NCBI GenBank assembly: GCA_027596195.1
Contig: JADGJG010000002.1
Span: forward strand, 62,001 to 126,000
Length of the DNA stretch: 64,000 bases
Source: Podochytrium sp. JEL0797
Lineage: Eukaryota > Chytridiomycota > Chytridiomycetes > Chytridiales > Chytriomycetaceae
Reading direction: 5' to 3'
Made by a program: the position numbers and the translations under genes. Below the pieces are notes generated by a model. It saw only the letters and a list, made by a program, of their open reading frames with translations. It had not been told where the DNA came from and searched no databases. This document shows positions 55,801 through 64,000 of the stretch, in pieces; position 1 is the first letter of the stretch; each line of letters opens with the position of its first letter.

Positions 55801-58800
55801 GTGTGTTCTTTATGGAGTTGGTGCAGGCCGTTGCGGAAAAGAGCCCCGCAGCGATGCGGGCGTGGCCCAAGGGTGTGGAAATGATGGCGAGTGTGTTGGA
55901 GGTGGCGTCGTTTGGGTTTGTGAGGGTTGGGTTTTCGGACGTGAGTGACACGGCGGCTGCGGTGTGGGAGGTGTGTGGAGAAGTTGCGGATAAAAAGGGA
56001 GTTGAGTTGTTGGAGAGGGTGATGCAGAGGTGGAGGGAGTTTTTGGTGGATTCCAAGTTTCCGGGCGTGTGAGTGTTTTTTGTTGTTTTGTCTGTGGTTT
56101 ATTGGCTCATGCTATACTCAGGACTGCCGACTTTGTTTTGATTCATGAGCGAATGTCGTCTTTTTACGCCGACAACTCGGTTGCGCTGGAATTGTTGCAA
56201 GCCAAAACTCTGTTTGACGAGTCCACTTGGACCGCCCTGATGGATCCATTCAACTTGCTCCGCCCCACTCTCGCAATTATCGATCCGATTTACGTGAATG
56301 AACCTCGTGCCAATACTGAACGTCCCGAAATCAATATTGAGGAAAGCACCGCTGCTCGGTTGGCTTGCACGTTGGCCGTTCTTCTCACCTTGCCCCGCTC
56401 TTCGGATGCCTCTGTTCGATCCTTGTTCCACTTGAACGCGTTTTATTTGAGCGTGTTCAAAACGCTGCTGCTGGACAGTCGAAGCTGCGAGGGCGTGTAT
56501 GACTTGGAGTTTAAAGACCCCACGGAACAGATTGACGGAATGATCGCGCGTGCGGTGTCTCAGGATGAGCATTTGGAGTCCTGGGCTGTGGAAGGAGTGG
56601 CGGTGGTGGATGGCAAGAATTTGCGGGACGGGTTCTTGTTGGATTGTTTGCGGATGGTGGTGGCGGAGCGGGCGTCGGGTCTCGCAGGGAGGGTGTTTGG
56701 AAAGATTGCTGGTGTTGCGGTGGAGGAGATGTCTGTTGCGGGGAGACGCGGGGTTGTGGGGTTGGTGAAGGCGTGTTTTGAATCTGGTTTGTTAGCATTT
56801 TGTTTCAATTTTTTTAGATTAGTGGCTAAACGCAGTCATATCTTGTAGATATGTTCGCAGTTGCGGCACCCCTCAGTTATGCGGCTAGAAAGTATCTGGA
56901 TGCCGCATCTGCCGACGTTTTCGTCGCCTCCTTGTGTCGTGCATCGTCGATTCCCAAAACCGAGTTGACCAACCGTGTCTCGATTCGAAAATCCGTCGCT
57001 GGTCTTTCCATCCTAACGAGCATTTTATTCAAGTGCGAGGACGTGGCCATCGAATCTTTTGCGCTTCCGTTGAAGAACTTGGTCAAGCAGTTTCGTGTGT
57101 GGTTCACGAGCGGCAACCACGTTACGATTGAACATGTTGCACCCGAGTTGACGGCGCGGGTGGCGCGATTCCTTGTGTGCGTGATTGAGCGGGAGGCGGA
57201 GTTTGATATCAATGTGGCTGGGTTTGTTGTTGAGCTTGCCTCGACGATGGTGACGACTGTGAGTTGCTGTTTTTCTTCGCCTTGATTTGAAGGACGATTC
57301 AACCCTTTTTGTTTCTCTTAACAGGCTACGTCGAAACCGGTACTCTTCAACGCCCTCGAGCTGTACCAGTGCCTGTCAGCGGCCGACCCCGAAACCTGGA
57401 CAACCGTGGACAAATTCACTTCCACGATCCAATCCTCCTGTTTGGACCTCTTCCTGCAAGAATGTACCGGGCCACATCTCCTCGTGGTTTCCGACCCGCA
57501 ATCCCGCCTGCAATCCCTCCTCGCGTCCATCTGTGCCGAAATGGACTTTGGTCTTCTGTACAAGCGCCTTCCCGTTGACAAACTGGCCGCGATTCTGTTC
57601 ACCAACAACACGGAGGCACAGGTTGTGGCGTATCGATTGTTGAGCAAGCTGACAGTAAAGCTCGTTGAGGTGATCAGTGTGAGGCTGGAGATGTCGGTGA
57701 GGACGGTCGGGGAGGATGGAGAGACGATTAGCAAGGAAAAGTATGTAGGGGAGGGGTTGGCGGAGGGGTTGGTGAAGGAGATTCCGTTGATGGAGGCGGA
57801 GCATTTGATTGAGTCCAAGGTAATTGCGATTCTGCTCGATCATATTTTTTGATTTCCTGTTTCGTTTTCAGCTGGATTTGCACACTGCGGTCGGAGTTTT
57901 GCTCTCGTGGATGACGCTGTTGGATCACTTTATTGGGGCAACGTTCGATTTGAAAACCAACATCATCAACGAAGTGAAAGTCTTGGATTCTTTGGACAAG
58001 CTGTTGGAGTTTGTTTTCTTTGTGTTGGGTGTGGGATACACGACTAAGCCGTTTGATTTGACGGGATGGGACTTTTCTGAGATTGAGATTGAAGGTTTGT
58101 TCTGTGACGCTTCTTCGATCTTTGCTCACGGACGGCTGATGTGATTCAGGAATCGATTTCGAATCTGAATTGGGAATCTCGCTGCTCTCTGCTCACCTGT
58201 ATTATCGGGTCCTTCGAAACATGCCGTCCCTCGCGCGAACCTGGTGGTCGAGCTGCAAAGACCGGCAACTCACACTTGCGGTGGAATCTTACACAGACAA
58301 ATTCTTCACCCCTCTGCTCTTGCAATCCGAAATGGACCTCGTCCTGACGACTGGAAAGTCCTCGTTTGAGGATGTGGAAATCAAAGCGTCCAAGCAGAGC
58401 CGCGAAATCACAGCCATTTACACGATGGAAGAAGCATCCACGGATATGGTGGTCAAATTCCCCAACGCGTTCCCGTTGAAACCCGTCGAGTTTTCTAGTG
58501 TGGCCGGTGGACGCGCGATTGGGGTTCCCGAGCCGCATTGGAGGGGTTGGATGTTGAGCGCCAATATTATGGCGCAGAGTACTTCGATTTTGGATGCGCT
58601 GGGACTGTGGCAGAAGAATATCAAGTTGCATTTTGAGGGCATTGAGGAGTGTTCGATTTGTGAGTTCCTCCTTCGAATTTCAACAAGTTCTGACCTTTTC
58701 CCTTTCTTCGCATTTTAATAGGTTACTCTGTCGTTGGTGTGATTGATAGAACGTTGCCGAGCAAGTCGTGCAGAACGTGTAAAAACAAGTTCCACGCGTC

Positions 58801-58866
58801 GTGCTTGTACAAATGGGTACGAACGAGTGGGAACACGCAATGTCCCATGTGTCGTAGCGAGCTTTA
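52858..58866 (+). CDS. LTN1: Listerin E3 ubiquitin ligase Ltn1
   Basis: Ltn1 ubiquitylates stalled nascent chains on split 60S subunits. The N-terminus (MNNKNTTKARSPLFDHV; then KDAQTKIRATDDLKTYLNKA, the listerin N-domain) starts a long HEAT-type solenoid over about 5 kb with more than ten short introns. The end carries NIMAQSTSILDALGLWQKNI, KLHFEGIEECSIC, and the RING CRTCKNKFHASCLYKWVRTS plus NTQCPMCRSEL with TAA at 58864-58866. That RING (CxxC...CxxC...H..C...CxxC, with KNKFHxxCLYKW) is diagnostic of listerin. Length (about 1750 aa) fits the family. Confidence 0.93.
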
Positions 58867-58885
58867 ATTTAGTTCTCATTTTACC

Positions 58886-58891
58886 AATAAA
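58886..58891 (+). terminator. Poly(A) signal of LTN1
   Basis: AATAAA lies 20 bp after the LTN1 stop. Confidence 0.55.
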
Positions 58892-59989
58892 TATGATACA
58901 AGCGCAGAGATTTTCCGCCCATTTCCTTCATTGTGAGCCACAGTCGAAAGGAGCAACAGCAGCAGTATGAAAATGTGATTGTATTTAGGCGAAATATTAT
59001 GCCCATGCTGCCCCGAATGGCAGAACAGGCAAAAATCGTCGTACCTGATTACCAAATATTCTTCGCAAAAAATTTTGGCACCGAAAATTGTAAATCTTAC
59101 CGCTTCTTTCGCCACCTGCTCACACACCCTTTACCTGATCGTTCTGAAACTTGCCATTGACTGTCAGCGGTTATGTCGCTAGCTAATACTGGTACGAAAA
59201 TATCGATTTTACGAGTTCTTTTTTGATTACCCCAAAAAAATTCTCACCTCTTTTAGCACCAGCAAAAGAAGGGGTAGCGATTTTTTTTTTCCGAACTTCT
59301 TTTCCCTTCGATAATCCGGTAACAGGTGTGGGCCAGCTCTGGTGCCAGTGAGTCGCATCTCCAAATGTCGCTTGTCCATCGCTTCGCAGGGGTCCATACG
59401 GAAGGGAGTGTAATGTCAAAGTGGGCAAAGGAGTCACCGTACCTCATTTGTCGACTCCCTCGTTTGACCTTGGCTCATTCATCACTCATCCCCTCCTAGT
59501 CAAATGTAAACTCTCTCATATCAATCTCGTACTTTCTGACTTCGGTGCCGCACTCGTTGAAGGCAACGCCCGGGTGGCTGCGGGGGCTCGTCATTCTGGA
59601 ATGAAACTGAGACCGCTTTTTCCTTCCTTTGCAACGTAAAAAAGGCCGGAATCATCAGATTGGAAGGAAAGGAAAAGGAAGAAGAGGGTTAAGGGAGGTG
59701 GGTTGGAATTTGAAGGAAGACAGAATGAGAACACTTTGCCTCCGAGTTTTTTTAGCTGGCTATGGTTTCCAGTTGCTGTTTTATTATGATGGCTGGAAGA
59801 GTCGCCAGTTTCGATTGAGCGTTGCGTCGAACTCAACGAAGTGATTTACGTTCGAACTGACAATTCAACGCGCTCGAACGAGGACCACCTCGTTCTCAAG
59901 ATCCCACCACAACGCGACAACAGACGCCCACAACAGATTCCATCGATTGCACAATATACCCCGTTTCTCCGTGCCTCGTTGATTACAAT
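58892..59989. other. 1.1-kb spacer without a supported gene
   Basis: Chance frames of up to about 80 codons exist on both strands, but none has a family match, a good start and a codon bias like the neighbours. I see no RNA gene. Confidence 0.5.
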
Positions 59990-62605
59990 ATGACACCTCC
60001 CTTGCCTCACCGACCATCTCCACAATCCCCTCGACGGCCCGCGTCAAAAGCTTCGACAGAAAAGCTCAGTAGCAAAATCTCTGCTCGATTACCCAAAGAT
60101 CAGGGTCCGAGAATCGGTCCATATCTACTGGGCAAGACGCTTGGCGTTGGCAGCACAGGTAAAAACGAGTGTTGGCGGATACATTTTTTGACCACCGCTG
60201 GCCGAAAACAACACAGGACGCGTCAAGCTCGGAACACATATCGAAACTCAGCAGAGTGTCGCGATAAAAATTATTCCAAAGGATTCGTTGTTGCGCCAGA
60301 GTAGTTCCGAAAGCGTTGATTCGCCAAGCGAAGCCAAGGCCAACAAACTCACTGAGAAAACGGAACGAGAAATCACCATCATGAAGCTGATCCAACATCC
60401 TAACGTGCTGCAATTGTATGATGTGTACGAAACGGAAAAAGAATTATTCTTGATATTGGAGCATATCGAAGGCGGCGAGTTGTTTGACTATCTCGTGACA
60501 AAGGGCCGCCTTCCAGAATCAGAGGCTCTTGATTTCTTTCAGCAAATTACGTTTGGCGTAGACTATTGCCATAGGCATAATATTTGTCACAGGGATCTAA
60601 AGCCTGAAAATCTGCTATTGAACAAGGACCTTTCGGTAAAGATAGCAGATTTTGGGATGGCAAGTCTGCAAGTGGCAGGCAGAATGCTCGAGACAAGTTG
60701 CGGCAGCCCACATGTGCGTTATTTACCATCTTTGTTCTCTCATTTCTTATTTACATCATCATCAAGTATGCAAGTCCCGAAATCATCAGGGGTGTCAAAT
60801 ATGATGGCGCTCTCGCCGATGTGTGGAGCTGCGGGATCATTTTGTTTGCGTTGCTGACTGGCAACTTGCCATTCGACGACGACAATATCAGAAGACTTTT
60901 GAGCAAGGTATATTTTTCCTGTACAATACCTCGTAAATGTTAAGAATCGATCTCAGGTCAAAGCCGGGAATTATGAAATCCCAGAACACATCAGTTCGAA
61001 TGCACGCGATCTATTAAGCAAAATGCTTGTCGTCGACCCCGCAGAACGAATCCCCATGAGCCATATCTTTCAGCACAGATGGTTTACTTCGGTTGAGCCC
61101 AAGAATAGCGAATCGTTCAAATATCTGGCGGATGACATCACGAACCAAGTTTCCGACACGACGACTTCGACACTCGCCAAATTCCAACCCTTGACCACTG
61201 GACTCAACGATCCTGATGCTCTTGATTTGGAAGTTGTCAGCTCGTTGGGATTCCTGGGCTGGACGGGGAATGAAAAGGGATTGTTGCAAGCTCTGCTGTC
61301 GAACGAAAAGAATATGGAGAAAGTTTTTTATAATCTCCTGTGCCGCAAAAAATGGGAATCTTTTGAGAACTATGGAGGCGATAATTTCTCATCCTGGGAT
61401 CTGGCGGACGGGGCGAAACGTCGCGTTGGGTCGTTTTCAAACTCGCCTAATGGAAGCGTCAACAGCGGGACCTGTAGTCCTTCAATGTCGCGAATCGATA
61501 TTTACAAAAGCGAGCTCTGTTTGGTTCGTAAGAACTCGTCAAGCGCCGATTCACTTGTCGACGATTCTGAATACTCTGAAACGGGCTTGCCGACGTATTC
61601 CGATACTGGACTCGCGCAAATTTCGACGTTGGGCATCGGAAAGCACGATAGTAGTACCAATTTGAGGCTCAACAGCCCATTGTCAAAATTCGTGAATGTC
61701 TCAGAGGATTCCGAAAATGCCTCAGCCTCCAAACTCGCTTCACCAAGGTCTGGGAGCAAAAGCTCTTCTGCGCTTGCAGACTCAGCAACACTGAGAAGCG
61801 AGTTGCGCGAATCGAAAGCCGTTCCTCTGCCCTCAACCCCGCAATCGAAACGAACACCACCTGGATTGCGTTCGTCCAGTGATCCACATAAAAACGTGTC
61901 AGTTGCGCCAATCAAAACGGGGTTTGACCTATCTCAATCATCGACCACAATTGGCCATCGAAAGCTGAGTAAGTTTGGGTTATATTTCCTGCGCAGGGAT
62001 GTTGTCGAGTTTTAAACCGCCATTATAGGTCTTTACGACGATGGCGAATCCACCACCCCAACCTCATCGCCCAAGAAACGATGGTTCAAGGGATTTCACT
62101 ATACTCCACCAGAAATCTGCTTGATCTCAACGCACGAGTTTGCTTCGACCGCCGATGCCGCCGCACTTCGGCTACATGTTTGTGTTATCCCTTTCCTTTC
62201 CATTCTAATTACGCGATAAATTAGGACCTGAAAATAAAGTACCAAACCGACGACTACGGTATCTGGCGCTGCAAGTTTGAACAGAAATCTGACGAACAAC
62301 ACGACTCGTTGCACCGCCGACCGACGTCGCCGTTCAAGCAACCCAACTTTATGACCAACTTCACGCGCAAGCTCTCCTTATCCATGAAAGGATCCGAAGG
62401 ACCCGAGTCTCTTTCACACACGCTCGTGGACATTCAAAAATCGTCGTCTTCAACCCCCAAAAGTGTGAAATTCAAAATGGAAGTCAAGGCCTCAGTGGAA
62501 CTTTCTGGAGGCTGCAAAATTGTATTCACTCATCAGCAAGGGTCTTACTCTTTGTTGCAGTCTGTTGTTGGAAATTTTAAAGAGGCGTGGCCTCTCAGCG
62601 CGTAA
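59990..62605 (+). CDS. BRSK/Gin4-type CAMK protein kinase
   Basis: The kinase belongs to the Snf1-related group (BRSK/SAD in animals, Gin4/Hsl1/Cdr2 in fungi). The Gly loop [16 protein letters not shown] splices to [18 protein letters not shown] (catalytic Lys). An insert of about 25 residues follows. Then come [28 protein letters not shown] spliced to YASPEIIRG, and [23 protein letters not shown]-like block ([18 protein letters not shown]) follows the kinase, as in BRSK. A Ser-rich middle region leads to a C-terminal region that may be KA1-like ([19 protein letters not shown]). The ATG is at 59990, the stop at 62603-62605. Such kinases control polarity or septins and mitotic entry. Confidence 0.88.
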
Positions 62606-62676
62606 TTCAAAATAGAAATCATTTATTAAACATCGCCAAACCAGTTGGCCTAAGTAAAAATGCAGGAAATTCAAGA

Positions 62677-64000
62677 TCACAAAGTACTGTCATAACGTTG
62701 CTGGGACGATCCGCGCATGGAGATGCCGCGCGCCTTTCCGGACTTCGTTTCGCCGAGGAGCGCAAGGCAGGAAAGAGGCACAGCGCCGATAGCTCCAGTG
62801 GATTCCTTCTTGGCAGAAGCCCAACCGTCGTCGTAACTTTCGAGAACGACGATCACTTCGCCGAATTTCAGAGTCAACTCGTCCGGCTGCTGCGCCATAT
62901 ACTCCTCGACCACTTCCATCTTCATCAATAAGCCATCGTCGTCGTTGTAATAGCTGCCATTATCATCGTCGTATTCGCTCTCGTCTTGGAATTCACTTTG
63001 ATATTCACTTTGATATTCGCTTGGGCTTCGGACGGCCGACTCCGCTCCGTATTCCGAATTGACCTCGACTCTTGGCTGATACTCCGAGTCTGGGCGGGCA
63101 CCTCCACCAAACATACTCTCAAAGACGCTCTTGCGCCCAGTGTTTCCACCCATTTGTTGTCGACGCAGCGTAGCCCTCCCGCGAGCAATCGTTCCGACTC
63201 CAGCAAGCTTTTCAGGCTCGTTCATGTTCTTGTACCGTTCGGGAAGCTGTGACATACCCTCTGGCTGAACCGAAATGGTGGCACGTCCAACCCAGTCCGT
63301 TGACTTGACGATGGTCATCCAAGTCAAACTGGCGAACGCCATGACAGCCCAGGCGATTCCAGAAGCAATCCACGGAGTGTCGCGGGCTGGAAGAATAAGG
63401 GCAAACTTTTGGGCTCTCGTCAAAGGTCCAAGCGGGTTGATTCCCTTGATTGGTGCAGTGGAAGTGGCCGAGACCGATCCCATGTTCTTGCAGAGAGTCG
63501 CGTCGATTTGGTCCAGGTTTGTCATGGCACAGAATGGAGCAGCGTCGGCGGCCAAGGAGAATCCTGCGTGTATGACATCTGCGGCAGTTCCAGATGAGCA
63601 CACCGCGGTGTCGTTGGAAGTGAACATGCTGTAGCACGAATCGAAGTAGACATTGGAGTTGGCCACATTGCCCGGTGTAGTGCTCAAAGTCATGAAGATT
63701 TGTCTAGCTTGTGATCCCATGGCCGCGGGAGAAGGCGTGCAGACGTTTGGATTCGCGAAGAGGGAGTTGACGGAGTTGATGTGACCAAAACAAGAACTCT
63801 GGCAGAGTGGCTTGTACGCAACGGGAGCGGGAGCGCATTTGCTCAAGGAAAAACTGACGAAGTAGTTGCACATAAGAGACTGATGGAATCTGATGTTGTG
63901 GCCCATGAAACCCGGGCACTCGTACGTGGATTGGAACCCGGCAATAAATGCCTGCGAGTTGTCCATTGACTGCGCAATGTAGTTGTCAAATGCCGCAAGG
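62677..64000 (-). CDS. Membrane protein with Cys-rich ectodomain and SH3 domain (5' end outside window)
   Basis: The frame stays open through 64000, so the N-terminus lies beyond the window. The outer part (about 230 residues) has many Cys (YECPGF, KCAPAP, CQSSCFGH, VCTPSP, CKNMGS). One helix (WIASGIAWAVMAFASLTWMT) crosses the membrane. The cytosolic side is acidic with repeated SEYQSEYQSEFQ. An SH3 domain near the C-terminus reads VVEEYMAQQPDELTLKFGEV, SYDDGWASAK and GAVPLSCLALLG, with the ALYDY-like start replaced by EEYMA. A basic tail ends it. Fungal proteins of this layout act as surface sensors (inference). It converges with the kinase gene, 71 bp away. Confidence 0.8.
   Translation of the reverse strand, partial: LAAFDNYIAQSMDNSQAFIAGFQSTYECPGFMGHNIRFHQSLMCNYFVSFSLSKCAPAPVAYKPLCQSSCFGHINSVNSLFANPNVCTPSPAAMGSQARQIFMTLSTTPGNVANSNVYFDSCYSMFTSNDTAVCSSGTAADVIHAGFSLAADAAPFCAMTNLDQIDATLCKNMGSVSATSTAPIKGINPLGPLTRAQKFALILPARDTPWIASGIAWAVMAFASLTWMTIVKSTDWVGRATISVQPEGMSQLPERYKNMNEPEKLAGVGTIARGRATLRRQQMGGNTGRKSVFESMFGGGARPDSEYQPRVEVNSEYGAESAVRSPSEYQSEYQSEFQDESEYDDDNGSYYNDDDGLLMKMEVVEEYMAQQPDELTLKFGEVIVVLESYDDGWASAKKESTGAIGAVPLSCLALLGETKSGKARGISMRGSSQQRYDSTL

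Noticed and set aside
58933..59160. Gln/Phe-rich frame in the spacer after LTN1
   Set aside because: It has no ATG at its start, no homology and no splice context.

Overview
The window looks like nuclear DNA of a fungus, most likely a zoosporic (chytrid-type) fungus. Nearly all genes are eukaryotic housekeeping genes broken by short GT-AG introns of roughly 50-90 bp. Genes are packed on both strands with very short spacers. A homologue of the centriole-linker protein LRRC45, a CAPN7-type calpain, a full COP9 subunit 7 and plant-style LRR repeats point away from yeasts. This placement is inference from gene content only. Splice models were read by eye, so exon edges are good to a few bases where stated and approximate elsewhere.

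Layout. 1-6.1 kb: the 3'-truncated Slh1/ASCC3 ribosome-collision helicase and a C2H2 zinc-finger protein, both on minus. 6.1-9.3 kb: repeat-rich, poorly coding DNA with one odd gene of unknown family. 9.4-13.1 kb: VMA22, SGF29 and a NYN-domain nuclease gene. 13.3-21.1 kb: mitochondrial DNA polymerase MIP1, then two tandem vacuolar-type alkaline phosphatases. 21.8-30.7 kb: serine hydroxymethyltransferase, MAM33, a 2-oxoglutarate dehydrogenase E2 with two lipoyl domains, a duplicated junction, and a gene that appears to fuse a TLC membrane domain to a fatty-acid-oxygenase-like heme peroxidase. 30.7-42.2 kb: PP1 phosphatase, ZFPL1, ERV14/cornichon, CSN7, CAPN7 and LRRC45. 42.2-45.1 kb: a cell-surface-like protein, a decayed arginase, and an F-box-like/LRR gene. 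45.1-64 kb: ATG9, SWP1, COQ1, VPS5, listerin LTN1, a BRSK/Gin4-type kinase, and an SH3 membrane protein cut by the window end.

Themes. Mitochondrial functions (MIP1, MAM33, KGD2, COQ1) and endomembrane or vacuole functions (VMA22, two PHO8-like genes, ZFPL1, ERV14, ATG9, SWP1, VPS5, CAPN7) dominate. Slh1 and Ltn1 act at successive steps of ribosome quality control but lie 47 kb apart, with no sign of co-regulation. Several neighbours share tiny divergent promoters, for example VPS5/LTN1 with 35 bp and CAPN7/LRRC45 with 74 bp.

The most striking points are the TLC-heme-oxygenase fusion, a recurring pattern in which a decayed copy of a gene's 3' coding part lies just downstream of the intact gene (SGF29, KGD2, CSN7, LRR gene), a 63-nt-arm hairpin at 30.8 kb, and a perfect 34-bp tandem duplication inside the NYN gene. 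No rRNA, tRNA, CRISPR array or recognisable transposase was seen.
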